NCBI RefSeq assembly: GCF_014650695.1
Contig: NZ_BMVL01000011.1
Location: 1 to 64,000, forward strand
Length of the DNA: 64,000 nucleotides
DNA from: Streptomyces avidinii
GTDB lineage: Bacteria > Actinomycetota > Actinomycetes > Streptomycetales > Streptomycetaceae
Direction of reading: 5' to 3'
Within the stretch, counting starts at the first letter, position 1. Each line of letters starts with the position of its first letter. Below the pieces are notes generated by a model that worked only from the letters and a program-made list of their open reading frames with translations, did no database searches and was not told the DNA's origin. Below, piece after piece: positions 54,164 through 64,000 of the stretch. The position numbers and the translations under genes are program-made.

Positions 54164-55114
54164 ATGACTGACACCGTGATCGAGGCCGAGGACCTGCGCC
54201 GCGGCTACGCAGGAGGATTCGAGGCCGTACGCGGCGTCTCCTTCTCCGTGGCCCGGGGCGAGATCTTCGCCCTGCTCGGCACCAACGGCGCGGGCAAGAC
54301 CTCCACCGTCGAACTGCTGGAGGGACTCGCCGCGCCGACCGGTGGGCAGGTCCGCGTCTTCGGGCTCGATCCGTACAAGCGGCGGGCCGAGGTCCGCCCG
54401 CGCACCGGCGTCATGCTCCAGGAGGGCGGCTTCCCCTCCGACCTGTCGGTGACCGAGACCGTCCGGATGTGGGGCGGCGTCACCAGCGGCGCCCGCCCGG
54501 CGGCGGAGGTGCTGGAGCTGGTCGGCCTGGCCGCGCGGTCCTCCGTACGCGTCAAGCAGCTGTCGGGCGGTGAACGGCGGCGCCTGGACCTGGCGCTGGC
54601 CCTGCTGGGCCGGCCCGAGGTGCTGTTCCTGGACGAACCGACCACCGGAATGGACCCGGAAGGGCGCCGGGACACCTGGGCGCTGGTACGGGACCTGCGC
54701 GCGCAGGGCACGACGGTGCTGCTGACCACGCACTACCTGGAAGAGGCCGAGGAGCTCGCGGACCGCCTCGCGATGCTCCACGAAGGGGAACTCGTCCTGT
54801 CCGGCAGCCCGGCCGAGGTGACCGCCACCCGGCCCGCCCGGATCCGCTTCACCCTGCCGGCCGGGATCCCGGCGGCCCGGCTCCCGCTGGCGCTGCGCGC
54901 GGCTGCCTACGGGCAGCGCGTGGAGATCCGTACCGGGAACCTCCAGGCCGACCTGACCGAACTGCTGGGCTGGGCCAGGGAGTGCGGCGCGGAACTGATC
55001 GGGCTCGACGCCCGGTCCGCCTCCCTGGAGGAGGCGTTCCTGGAGATCGCGGAGAACCACCGCACCGCGGGCGGCGCCCGCACCGAGGACACGAAGGCGG
55101 GGACCCCGCGATGA
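54164..55114 (+). CDS. ABC-2 type exporter ATP-binding protein
   Basis: A 316-residue ATPase of the DrrA/CcmA type. Walker A is LLGTNGAGKTSTVELLEG, the ABC signature is QLSGGERRRLDLALALLG, Walker B is VLFLDEPTTGMDPEG, and the H-loop is LLTTHYLEEAEE. The C-terminal ~90 residues are the extension seen in drug or lipid exporters. ATG 54164 lacks a good ribosome site. It overlaps the permease gene as ATGA. Four genes (ATPase, permease, kinase, regulator) run together, so the exporter is probably induced by envelope stress or an antibiotic sensed by the kinase. Confidence 0.93.
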   Translation: MTDTVIEAEDLRRGYAGGFEAVRGVSFSVARGEIFALLGTNGAGKTSTVELLEGLAAPTGGQVRVFGLDPYKRRAEVRPRTGVMLQEGGFPSDLSVTETVRMWGGVTSGARPAAEVLELVGLAARSSVRVKQLSGGERRRLDLALALLGRPEVLFLDEPTTGMDPEGRRDTWALVRDLRAQGTTVLLTTHYLEEAEELADRLAMLHEGELVLSGSPAEVTATRPARIRFTLPAGIPAARLPLALRAAAYGQRVEIRTGNLQADLTELLGWARECGAELIGLDARSASLEEAFLEIAENHRTAGGARTEDTKAGTPR

Positions 55115-55872
55115 ACACGCTCACCCTGAACCCCGGGCGGCTCGCCGCACTCGGCCGCTCCGAGCTCACCCTGCTGGTGCGCAACCGGGCCGCCGTCGCC
55201 CTCGCCGTGCTGATGCCCCTGCTGATGGTGTTCGTCCTGCGCTCCTCGCTCAGCGGGGCCGAGGGCGCCGAGGCGGTCGGCGAGGCCACCCTGACCGGCG
55301 GGACCGGCATGGTGCTGATCCTCGTCGTCCACATGAACCTGGTCTCCGCCTACGTCGCCCGGCGCGAGGAGCTCGTCCTCAAGCGGCTGCGGACCGGCGA
55401 GGCGAACGACCTGGAGATCCTCGCCGGGACCGCCCTGCCCGCCGCCGCCCTGGCGCTCGGGCAGATCGCCGTCCTCGCCGTGGCGGGAGCCGCCGCCCTG
55501 AACGTACGCATGCCGCGCAACCCGCTGCTGCTGGTGGCGGCCGTCCTCGCCGGCATCGTCCTGCTGGCCGGACTGTCCGCGCTGACCAGCTCCCTCACCC
55601 GCACCGTGGAAACCGCCGGCCTCACCACGCTGCCGCTGTTCCTGGCGACCGTGCTCGGCTCGGGGCTGTTCGTCCCGGCGGACTCGCTGCCGGACCCGGT
55701 GGCCCGGCTGTGCGAACTGCTGCCGATGAGCGGGGTGATGACCCTCGTACGGGCCGGGTGGAGCGGCGCGGGGGACGCGGACCTGGTGGGGGCCGCCCTG
55801 GTCACGCTGGCCTGGACGGTGAACACCGTGTTTGCTGTTCAGCGGTGGTTCCGCTGGGAACCGCGCCGGTAG
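55111..55872 (+). CDS. ABC-2 type exporter permease
   Basis: A 253-residue membrane protein with six TM segments (AVALAVLMPLLMVFVL, GMVLILVVHMNLVSAYVA and others). It fits the ABC2_membrane family (REELVLKRLRTGEANDLEIL coupling region). Start ATG 55111 overlaps the ATPase stop by four bases. It forms the pore of a half-size exporter pair with the preceding ATPase. Substrate unknown. Confidence 0.9.
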   Translation: MNTLTLNPGRLAALGRSELTLLVRNRAAVALAVLMPLLMVFVLRSSLSGAEGAEAVGEATLTGGTGMVLILVVHMNLVSAYVARREELVLKRLRTGEANDLEILAGTALPAAALALGQIAVLAVAGAAALNVRMPRNPLLLVAAVLAGIVLLAGLSALTSSLTRTVETAGLTTLPLFLATVLGSGLFVPADSLPDPVARLCELLPMSGVMTLVRAGWSGAGDADLVGAALVTLAWTVNTVFAVQRWFRWEPRR

Positions 55873-55894
55873 AGCGAGTCGGGGGACGGGGACC

Positions 55895-57139
55895 GTGTCG
55901 AAAATGACGGGGTGGTGGAAGAACCGCAGCAGTGCGGGGAAGGTCGAGCTCTACACCCGGTGGTCGTTCTACCTGTTCGTGGCACTGGAGATCGTCTCCT
56001 TCGGGATGGTTCCGGTGGCCGCCGCCGCGGGGAAGAGCTCGCACACGGTGCCCCTCCTGCTGTTCACGCTGGTGTGCGGCCACGCGGCGCTGTGCGGGGT
56101 GCTGACCTCCGAGTCCCTGCACTGGGTGGTGGGCCGGCGCGAGCGTCCGGTCCGGCTGGCGGTGGTCACGGCCGTCGCCTCGGGCGCGGCGACGTTCATC
56201 GTCCTCGCCCTGGAGGCGGCCGGGAAGATCCCCGAGCGGGGCGTGACGGCGATGCTGCTCCCGGCGTTCACCTGGTTCTCGGCCGGCGCCCTGGTGCTGG
56301 CCCTGCGCTCGGTGCGCAAGATGCGCTGGGTCGGCCCGGCCGCGGCGGCCGGGACGGGACTGACCGCGCTCGCCCTGGGCCTGCCGGCCGGCGAGGCCCT
56401 GGGCTACGCCGTCGTGGTGCTGCTGGGCTCCCTGTTCTTCATCTTCACCTGCGGGTTCTCGGCATGGCTGCTGCGAACGGTCTACGAGCTGGACCACTCG
56501 CGCGAGGTCCAGGCGCGGCTCGCGGTGGCGGAGGAGCGGCTGCGGTTCGGCCGTGACCTGCACGACGTGATGGGCCGCAACCTGGCGGTGATCGCGCTCA
56601 AGAGCGAGCTGGCGATACAGCTGGCCCGGCGCGAACGGCCGGAGGCGGTGGAGCAGATGATCGAGGTCCAGCGGATCGCACAGGAGTCCCAGCGCGAGGT
56701 GCGGGACGTGGTGCGCGGCTACCGGCAGGCGGACCTCGCGGTGGAGCTGGAGGGCGCGCGCGGGGTGCTGAGCGCGGCCGGGATGGACTGTCGCGTCGAC
56801 TTCCGGGCCGGGCGGGGGCCGGAGCTGCCCGCCGAGGTCCAGTCGGCCCTCGGCTGGGTGGTGCGCGAGGCGACGACGAACATCCTGCGGCACGGGGACG
56901 CGCACCGCTGCCTGATCCGGCTCACCGCCGAGGAGACGGGGTCCGTGACCCTGCTGGTGGAGAACGACGGGGCCCCCGAGGCCCCCGCCGGGCCGCCCGG
57001 CTCGGGCCTTGCCGGGCTGCGGGAACGACTCGCGGCCCTGGACGGGACCTTGCAGGCGGGCCTGGTCGGCGACGGCCGGTTCCGGCTGCGTGCGGAGATC
57101 CCGAATCGACGACCGCAAGAACTGGAGGTGCGGGCGTGA
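55895..57139 (+). CDS. Sensor histidine kinase (DesK/NarX class)
   Basis: A 414-residue kinase. Six hydrophobic segments (~15-200) form a membrane sensor with short loops, as in DesK. The HisKA_3 phosphoacceptor is RDLHDVMGRNLAVIALKSE, with H223. The HATPase has WVVREATTNILRHGDAH as N-box and GSGLAGLRERLAAL as G-box. GTG 55895 is preceded by a G-rich ribosome site. The end overlaps the response regulator as GTGA. The signal may be membrane state or a drug acting on the membrane. Confidence 0.92.
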   Translation: MSKMTGWWKNRSSAGKVELYTRWSFYLFVALEIVSFGMVPVAAAAGKSSHTVPLLLFTLVCGHAALCGVLTSESLHWVVGRRERPVRLAVVTAVASGAATFIVLALEAAGKIPERGVTAMLLPAFTWFSAGALVLALRSVRKMRWVGPAAAAGTGLTALALGLPAGEALGYAVVVLLGSLFFIFTCGFSAWLLRTVYELDHSREVQARLAVAEERLRFGRDLHDVMGRNLAVIALKSELAIQLARRERPEAVEQMIEVQRIAQESQREVRDVVRGYRQADLAVELEGARGVLSAAGMDCRVDFRAGRGPELPAEVQSALGWVVREATTNILRHGDAHRCLIRLTAEETGSVTLLVENDGAPEAPAGPPGSGLAGLRERLAALDGTLQAGLVGDGRFRLRAEIPNRRPQELEVRA

Positions 57140-57747
57140 GCCCCGTACGCGTACTGCTCGCCGATGACGAGCACCTGATCCGGGGCGCGTTGGCCGCTCT
57201 GCTCGCACTGGAGGACGATCTGCTCGTCGTCGCGGAGGCGGCCTCGGGGCCCGAGGCGCTGGCGATGGCGCGGGCGCACCGGCCGGACGTGGCGGTGCTG
57301 GACCTGCAGATGCCGGGGGCGGACGGTGTGAGTGTCGCCACATCCCTGCGGGCCGAACTGCCGGGCTGCCGCACCATGATCGTGACCAGTCACGGCCGTC
57401 CGGGACACCTGAAGAGGGCCCTCGCTGCGGGGGTGCGGGCCTTCGCCCCGAAGACCGTCTCGGCGCAGCGGCTGGCCGAGCTCATCCGGACGGTGCACGC
57501 GGGGGGCCGTTATGTGGACCCGGAGTTGGCGGCCGACGCGATCAGCGCGGGGGACTCTCCGCTGACCGCGCGGGAGGCGGAGGTACTCGAACTCGCGGCG
57601 GACGGGGCACCGATCGCGGAGATCGCCGAGCGGGCCTCGCTGTCGCAGGGAACGGTGCGGAACTACCTGTCGTCGGCGGCGACGAAGCTGGGTGCGGAGA
57701 ATCGGCACACGGCAGTGCGTCTCGCGCGCGAGCGAGGTTGGGTATAG
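57136..57747 (+). CDS. LuxR/NarL family response regulator
   Basis: A 203-residue regulator. The receiver domain (~1-120) has D10/D11, phospho-acceptor D56 (VAVLDLQMPGADG) and the Lys of APKTVS. The C-terminal LuxR HTH (~140-200) reads LTAREAEVLELAADG and IAERASLSQGTVRNYLSSAA. GTG start is coupled to the kinase stop. It probably binds the TGACA-AA-TGTCA palindrome before the ABC genes. It is the last gene of the operon, 24 bases before a tRNA-Gly gene. Confidence 0.93.
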   Translation: MSPVRVLLADDEHLIRGALAALLALEDDLLVVAEAASGPEALAMARAHRPDVAVLDLQMPGADGVSVATSLRAELPGCRTMIVTSHGRPGHLKRALAAGVRAFAPKTVSAQRLAELIRTVHAGGRYVDPELAADAISAGDSPLTAREAEVLELAADGAPIAEIAERASLSQGTVRNYLSSAATKLGAENRHTAVRLARERGWV

Positions 57748-57771
57748 TAGTTCTCGCGTTACGGCGCACCT

Positions 57772-57844
<73 letters not shown>

Positions 57845-57853
57845 CTGTAACGA

Positions 57854-57887
57854 AGAAGCCCCCCGGTCCTCGGACCGGGGGGCTTCT
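57854..57887. terminator. Terminator tRNA-Gly / purC
   Basis: A perfect stem of up to 16 bp (57854-57869 with 57872-57887, core GAAGCCCCCCGGTC) between the plus-strand tRNA and the 3' end of minus-strand purC. Bidirectional. Confidence 0.85.
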
Positions 57888-57894
57888 CTCGTAC

Positions 57895-58800
57895 CTACGA
57901 CCAGGACTGGCCGGTGAGGCGCTCGAAGGCCTCGATGTACTTGGCGCTGGTCCGGGCGACGACCTCGGCCGGGAGGGCCGGCGGCGGGAGCTCGCCCTTG
58001 CGGTCCCAGCCGGAGGCCGGGGAGGACAGCCAGTCGCGGACGTACTGCTTGTCGAAGGAGGGCTGCGAGCGGCCCGGCTCCCACTGGTCGGCCGGCCAGA
58101 AGCGGGAGGAGTCCGGGGTCAGCACCTCGTCGGCAGCGACGAGGCTGCCGTCCTTCGGGTCGAAACCGAACTCGAACTTGGTGTCGGCCAGGATGATCCC
58201 GCGCTCGCGCGCGATGTCCCGGGCGCGGCCGTAGACGGCCAGGGTGGTCTGGCGCAGCAGCGCTGCCGTCTCGGCGCCGGTGGTGCGCGCGACCTCCTCG
58301 TAGGAGACGTTCTCGTCGTGCTCGCCGACGGCGGCCTTGGCGGCCGGGGTGAAGATCGGGGCGGGCAGTTCGGAACCGTCCACGAGCCCCTCGGGCAGGC
58401 CGAGGCCGCAGACCGTACGCGTCTCGTTGTACTCGGCGAGGCCGGAGCCGGCGAGGTAGCCGCGGGCCACGCACTCGACCGGGACCATGTCGAGGTTGCG
58501 GCAGATGAGCGTGCGGCCGGCCCAGTCGGCGGGGGCGCCGGCGGGCAGGTCGGTGGAGATGACGTGGTTCGGGACGAGGTCCGCGAGCTGGTCGAACCAC
58601 CACAGGGAGAGCTGGGTCAGGACGCGGCCCTTGTCCGGGATCTCGGTGGGCAGCACCCAGTCGAAGGCGGACATGCGGTCGCTGGCGACCATGACGAGGC
58701 GGTCGTCCTCGTCACGGTAGAGGTCGCGCACCTTGCCGGTGTGGAGGTGGACGAGGCCCGGAACCTGAACCGGCTCGGGCTTTTCGACGAATCCGGACAC
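57895..58800 (-). CDS. purC: SAICAR synthase
   Basis: A 301-residue phosphoribosylaminoimidazole-succinocarboxamide synthase: CAIR plus aspartate plus ATP gives SAICAR. Motifs: HTGKVRDLYRDEDDRLVMVA, DRMSAFDWVLPTEIPDKG, VPVECVARGYLAGSG, and LADTKFEFGFDPKDG with DEVLTPDSSRFWP. GTG 58800 follows GGGAG; the longer frame to 58848 lacks a ribosome site. The length is the ~300-residue actinobacterial/yeast-like form rather than the ~240-residue E. coli form. Stand-alone minus-strand unit. Confidence 0.97.
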   Translation of the reverse strand: MSGFVEKPEPVQVPGLVHLHTGKVRDLYRDEDDRLVMVASDRMSAFDWVLPTEIPDKGRVLTQLSLWWFDQLADLVPNHVISTDLPAGAPADWAGRTLICRNLDMVPVECVARGYLAGSGLAEYNETRTVCGLGLPEGLVDGSELPAPIFTPAAKAAVGEHDENVSYEEVARTTGAETAALLRQTTLAVYGRARDIARERGIILADTKFEFGFDPKDGSLVAADEVLTPDSSRFWPADQWEPGRSQPSFDKQYVRDWLSSPASGWDRKGELPPPALPAEVVARTSAKYIEAFERLTGQSWS

Positions 58801-58966
58801 GGGGTCTCCCTGTGGTTCTGTATGAAGCGCACTCCGATTCTCGCGCACCTGGGTCCTCTGCCGCGGACAGGGGTCCGCGCTGCGGGTCGGCCGAGGGGCG
58901 GGCGGTAGATCGAGCGGGAGATCGGGCGGGAGGCTGTCGCGGCTTCGGGCGGGAGCGGTCGCGGGG

Positions 58967-60454
58967 TCAGTCGTGCTTGCAGATCCGGTCGAGGAGGTTG
59001 GCCGTGGCCCGCTGCACCCGCTCGTCGACGTGGCCCGGGCGGTCGAGGGCCGGGGACCAGGCGAAGGTGCCGGAGGCGAAGACCAGTGCGCCGCTGGGCG
59101 CCCGGTAGAGGGAGGTCTCCTGGTGGCGGCGGTGGCCCTCGCTGTCGAGGTACGGGGAGTGCGCCAGCAGGATCCGGTCCTGGTGCTCGGGCAGCTGGGT
59201 GCGCGGGAAGTAGCGGTCGGCCTCCCCAGCGACCAGCCCGGGCAGTTCGTCGTTCTCGCCGGCGCCGGTGGCGTCCCAGAGCCAGTGCGTGGCGTTGCGC
59301 ACGATCAGGGGGGCGGGTTCGGGGACCCGTCCCGCGTACTGGATGCCGAGCAGCTGCTGCTCCGGGCGGTCGACCTCGCGCCACAGGCTGGGGCGGCCCG
59401 GTCCGCGCCGTTTTCGGCAGGTGAGGAGGCGGTCGTCGACCCCGGAGGCGGACGGGCCGAGCTCGACCTGCCAGTACATGGTGTTGGCGGAGAGGAAGAC
59501 GAGCGAGGTGCCGTGCCGGCGGGCGCGCTCCACGGTGCGGCGCATGGGGGCCGACCAGTACTCGTCGTGGCCGGGGAAGACCAGGCCCCGGTAGCGGGTC
59601 GGGTCGACGCGGCCGGCGTGCAGGTCGCGGGTGTCGGCGTAGGCGATGTCGTAGCCGTAGCGCTCGGCCCAGCGGATGAAGTCGTAGGCGTGGCCGACGT
59701 GCAGGGGCAGGCCGGCGCCCGCGTAGGGGCGGTCGAAGGAGACGGTGACGGCCGCGTCCTGTTCGCCGAGCAGTCGGCCCTGCTCGTCCCAGGCGTGGTA
59801 CAGGCTGGCGCCGCTGCGGCCGTCCTCCGGATAGAGGTTGTAGGCCTGCCAGGTGATGTCCGGAAGGAGGAGCAGGAGGTCGGCGGGGTGATCGTCGCGG
59901 ACCGTGAAGGGGATGTGGGAGCGGTAGCCGTCGACGGTGGTGAGCACGGCGACGTACGCGCCGACGCTCCAGTACGAGGGGACCTGCAGGCGCCAGGACA
60001 GCCACCAGTGGTGGCAGGAAACGGTGCGGTCGGCGGCGAGCGGGGCCGGCTGGACGATGCCGGAGAGACGGGGGCTGGTGGTGATCTTGGAGGCCCCGTC
60101 GCCGCCGTAGTGGCCGATCCGGTAGACGTCGACGGAGAACTGCTGGGGCGGGTCCACGGTGATGTGGAAGTCGATGGCCTCGCCGGGGGCCACTGCGCCG
60201 GTGGAGGCGAATCCCTTGATCTGGCGGTGCACGTCGTCGGCGGTGCGCGGGCCGCCGTTGCCGCGGGCGCGGGGGATCTGGCCGGTACCGGCGGCCGCGG
60301 CCGCCGGGTCCACGTACCAGGGCACGACGTGGCCGGTGTCGTCGAAGTAGAGCTCGCTGCCCCGGAACCAGGGCAGGGGGCCCTGTCCGAAGGGGTCGTT
60401 GACGGCGTGCGCGAGCGCACCTGACTCCCAACGCCGGATCTGGTCCGCACCCAT
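58967..60454 (-). CDS. N,N-dimethylformamidase large-subunit-like protein
   Basis: A 495-residue protein that matches the family named after the large (beta) subunit of N,N-dimethylformamidase. A central segment reads DVYRIGHYGGDGASKI and SYWSVGAYVAVLTTVDGYRS (beta-rich), then a glutaminase-like C-terminal part (RYRGLVFPGHDEYWSAPMRR, LVFLSANTMYWQVEL, LVFASGTFAWSPALDRPG). No signal peptide is seen. ATG 60454 has GGAGGGGAG upstream. The small DMFase subunit is not beside it, so the true substrate is probably not dimethylformamide. Conserved in Streptomyces between purC and purD by recall. Confidence 0.82.
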   Translation of the reverse strand: MGADQIRRWESGALAHAVNDPFGQGPLPWFRGSELYFDDTGHVVPWYVDPAAAAAGTGQIPRARGNGGPRTADDVHRQIKGFASTGAVAPGEAIDFHITVDPPQQFSVDVYRIGHYGGDGASKITTSPRLSGIVQPAPLAADRTVSCHHWWLSWRLQVPSYWSVGAYVAVLTTVDGYRSHIPFTVRDDHPADLLLLLPDITWQAYNLYPEDGRSGASLYHAWDEQGRLLGEQDAAVTVSFDRPYAGAGLPLHVGHAYDFIRWAERYGYDIAYADTRDLHAGRVDPTRYRGLVFPGHDEYWSAPMRRTVERARRHGTSLVFLSANTMYWQVELGPSASGVDDRLLTCRKRRGPGRPSLWREVDRPEQQLLGIQYAGRVPEPAPLIVRNATHWLWDATGAGENDELPGLVAGEADRYFPRTQLPEHQDRILLAHSPYLDSEGHRRHQETSLYRAPSGALVFASGTFAWSPALDRPGHVDERVQRATANLLDRICKHD

Positions 60455-60715
60455 GACCGCTCCCCTCCCTCGCTCCCCCGTACGGGCGTACATCGCCTTC
60501 GGTAGGCGTCAACGGCTGAGCGGAGGAAGCGTTTTTCGCCACCTGCTTCAGGACACCCAACTGCGACCGGTCCCAGCACATCACATAACGCACGCAGCCC
60601 GTCACTGTTCGTCGCGAATTGACGGGAACGGAACATTGGCATCCGTCCGTTTGTGCGAGCCGTAACCCTCCCGGGGACTCCTGGGACGGGCTGCCGATGG
60701 GCGGCGCGACCCGCT

Positions 60716-62515
60716 TCAGACCAGGCGGACCGGCTTCTCCGGGCGGACCCCGAGGGCCGATAGCCAGTCCCGCAGGGGCTCCGGGTTCCCCTCCTCGACC
60801 AGGCACAGCACGCGCGGCGCCAGATCGGAGCGGCGGTCGCCGCCGACCAGCAGGACCGGCCCGTCGAGCCAGTCCAGGCCGGGGGTGGCGCCGGCCGAGT
60901 CCACGGCCGCACAGCACACCATCGCCGTCACGTGGTCGGCCAGCAGGTCCCGGCCACTGCGCGGCGGCTGGAGCGGGAACAGCGGGACGGCGTCCGCACC
61001 GCGCGCCTTCCCGGCTCCGGCGGCCGGTCCGGCGTCCCGCTCCTCGCGGGCCAGTTCACCGCTGATCCGGCCGGCCAGCGCCTCGCCGGCCGCGCCCTCG
61101 CCGCCGAGGTCCGTGAGGTAGCCCAGCACCCGCTCCAGGGTGGGCCCGGCGAAGCCGTCCGCCGTGGGCGGCGGGGAGTCGGCGGCCGCGAGCGTGGTGT
61201 GGCCCGAGGAGCCGGACCGGGCCACGGGGCCGCCGGCGCCGCTCGTCGCGGCCGGGGCCGCGGGGGCGGCGGGAGCCGTGGAAGCCGTGGCGCCCGACGG
61301 GCCCGGCGGCAGTCCCGCCGGAACGGCCAGGGCGTCCAGCGCCGCGTGCAGGCGAGCCGCCTCCGTCCGCCACTTGCGGTCCACGACCTCCTCCGGATAC
61401 GCCGCCCAGTCCACCGGGGACCAGTCGGGGCCGGCCTCGGCCGGACCGCCGTGGAAGAGCCGCGCGGCCAGCAGCGAGGTTGCCTCGTCGATCAGCCCGG
61501 GCTGCTCCAGCAGGTCGCAGGCGGGCCGCTCGCCGAGCCGCGAGGTGAAGCCCTCGGCCAGCCGGTCCCGCCGGGAGAGCTCGGTCAGTGCGGAGACCAC
61601 CCCGGCGTCGAGGTGCGCCGGCCAGCGGCCCATCCTCCAGGCGGGCAGCGCGACCCGGGTCAGCAGCCGGTCCCACCCGGCGTAGGCGAGGCCGACCTGC
61701 TCCTGGGCGACGATGCGCAGCCCGTAGTCCACACCCTGTGCACGCTCCGAGGCGGCCGCGGCCACTCCGCGCTCCATCTCGGCGGCGTCCGTCCGGCACA
61801 GCCGCAGCAGCAGCCGGGCCGGCGGGGCGATCCAGCCGAGGCCGCGCCGGGTGCCCACGTCCACGGCGGCGTCCAGGCCCCGTACGAAGCCGCGCGCGTC
61901 GGCTATGTCCGGGTGGGCGGAAGGTCCCGTACCGGCGACGACGGGCGCAAGGACCGCCCGTAGCTCCGCGACCCGCATCCACCAGAGGAAGGGCGAGCCG
62001 ATCACCAGCACGGGGGCGGCGCCCGGCGCGGACTCCGGCCCGGGCTCTGCGGTGGATCCGGCCCCCGCTGCGGACATGCGGACGGCGTCGCGGCGGTGGG
62101 CCGCGTGCGTGCGGTCCTCCAGCCAGCTGTCGCAGTCGGGCGTCAGGGCTATGGCGGAGGGGGGCGGCACGTCCATCCGGTCGGCCAGGTCCCGCACCAG
62201 CCGGTAGAGATCGGGCGCGGCGGCCTCCGAGAGCGGCACCGTCGGCGTCACGGCGGGGCTCGCCCGCAGCACCACGGCGGCGAAGGCACCGCCGACGAGG
62301 AGCACCAGGGCGGCGACCGCGCACACGACGAGGGTCACCGTGGGCCAGGGATCACCTGCCAGTCGGCCCGTCGTCCGGGCGGCGACCAGCACCACCGCGA
62401 GGGCGGCGGGCAGCAGCCCGACGGCCAAGGCCCTGCTGCGCACGCGCAGCACGGCCAGAGCGCGGGAACGCGCGGACGGCACGCCCGCTTCCATGATCGA
62501 ACCGGTTCCGGACAC
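60716..62515 (-). CDS. Membrane protein, degenerate M48-peptidase-like
   Basis: A 599-residue protein. Two N-terminal TM helices (LPAALAVVLVAARTTG, VTLVVCAVAALVLLVGGAF, ~28-85) are followed by a soluble region. The beginning (APDLYRLVRDLADRMDVPPPSAIALTPD) resembles the entry to M48 metallopeptidases, but no HExxH is present; the equivalent place reads ELRAVLAPVVAGTG. Later parts are Ala/Pro-rich and variable (~425-470). It ends in LVGGDRRSDLAPRVLCLVEE. GTG 62515 has GAGG upstream. Probably a catalytically dead relative or a separate Streptomyces family; function unknown. Confidence 0.75.
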   Translation of the reverse strand: MSGTGSIMEAGVPSARSRALAVLRVRSRALAVGLLPAALAVVLVAARTTGRLAGDPWPTVTLVVCAVAALVLLVGGAFAAVVLRASPAVTPTVPLSEAAAPDLYRLVRDLADRMDVPPPSAIALTPDCDSWLEDRTHAAHRRDAVRMSAAGAGSTAEPGPESAPGAAPVLVIGSPFLWWMRVAELRAVLAPVVAGTGPSAHPDIADARGFVRGLDAAVDVGTRRGLGWIAPPARLLLRLCRTDAAEMERGVAAAASERAQGVDYGLRIVAQEQVGLAYAGWDRLLTRVALPAWRMGRWPAHLDAGVVSALTELSRRDRLAEGFTSRLGERPACDLLEQPGLIDEATSLLAARLFHGGPAEAGPDWSPVDWAAYPEEVVDRKWRTEAARLHAALDALAVPAGLPPGPSGATASTAPAAPAAPAATSGAGGPVARSGSSGHTTLAAADSPPPTADGFAGPTLERVLGYLTDLGGEGAAGEALAGRISGELAREERDAGPAAGAGKARGADAVPLFPLQPPRSGRDLLADHVTAMVCCAAVDSAGATPGLDWLDGPVLLVGGDRRSDLAPRVLCLVEEGNPEPLRDWLSALGVRPEKPVRLV

Positions 62516-62744
62516 GGCCGGACCTCACCCCCTCTGCCCTGCGGCGACGTTGCTCACTCCCCCACTGTGACACCCGCCACTGACATCGCAATGCCGGTGG
62601 GCCAAGTGCCGGAATGCTTGCGCCGCACCCTAGTTGGGGCACGCGCGGGCGTCAGGCAGACAGGGTGACGATCACCCGATGGAATGGCTTTGGGTAAAGC
62701 TGGGTGCGTTCGAACGCGGCCGGATGCAGTCGCACGCGAACGCG

Positions 62745-62786
62745 CCCGCGGGCCCGGGCGCACAAAGTGCGCACCGGGCCCGCGGG
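62745..62786 (-). terminator. purD terminator
   Basis: A near-perfect 19-bp stem (62745-62763 with 62767-62786, one bulged A) with a 3-base loop, directly 3' of minus-strand purD. Confidence 0.85.
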
Positions 62787-62802
62787 TCTGCGGATCCGCT
62801 GG

Positions 62803-64000
<1,198 letters not shown>

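Overview
The window is chromosomal DNA of a Streptomyces-type actinomycete. The evidence is very high GC with strong third-position bias, GTG/TTG starts, BldC, an Lsr2-like protein, class E sortase-type LAXTG anchoring, SpoIIE-type phosphatases, and a gene order that matches, from memory, the S. coelicolor core block around SCO4068-SCO4122 in reverse orientation. I see no insertion sequence, prophage, integrase or CRISPR array. This is core chromosome rather than an island.

Region 1 (1-20500) is dense in regulators. It holds two MarR/MFS divergent pairs (328-2312 and 12612-14567, the second with two perfect palindromic operators), a PAS-SpoIIE-ATPase phosphatase, NDH-2 beside an AtrA-like TetR regulator, an ECF sigma factor fused to a zinc anti-sigma motif, membrane segments and an NPCBM module, a giant AfsR/SARP-type regulator, an orphan asparagine-synthase/lasso-cyclase homologue with a degraded PP-loop, an NsdA-like developmental regulator and an L-2-hydroxyglutarate oxidase.

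Region 2 (20570-35270) carries trmB, a PrsW protease whose 3' end overlaps an M23 peptidase antisense, a PP2C phosphatase, an LAXTG surface protein, GNAT and DEAD-box genes, a metallopeptidase-crcB-crcB chain joined by GTGA overlaps, a DsbA/CcdA thiol-redox pair, and tRNAs fMet, Lys, Glu, Asp and Phe.

Region 3 (35370-43570) has hrpA, tRNA-Asp, bldC with long gene-free flanks, a conserved unknown, valine dehydrogenase and a DUF3073 protein.

Region 4 (43650-64000) holds the IMP biosynthesis genes purM, purF, purL-purQ-purS, purC and purD (cut by the right edge), all on the minus strand. Interspersed are a Tat-exported sulfatase, a META lipoprotein, a mycothiol-dependent-type enzyme, lsrL, three tRNA-Gly genes, an ABC-exporter/two-component operon, an orphan dimethylformamidase-like protein and a degenerate M48-like membrane protein. 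Together purF/D/SQL/M/C cover most steps from PRPP to SAICAR.

The most interesting points are the tRNA-Gly(UCC) with a GUGC T-arm and altered D-loop (53803-53874), the sigma/anti-sigma/carbohydrate-binding fusion, the orphan AsnB homologue lacking the PP-loop aspartate, and the repeat-filled gap between MarR2 and the AfsR-like gene. I could run no database search; family and S. coelicolor statements are recalled knowledge.
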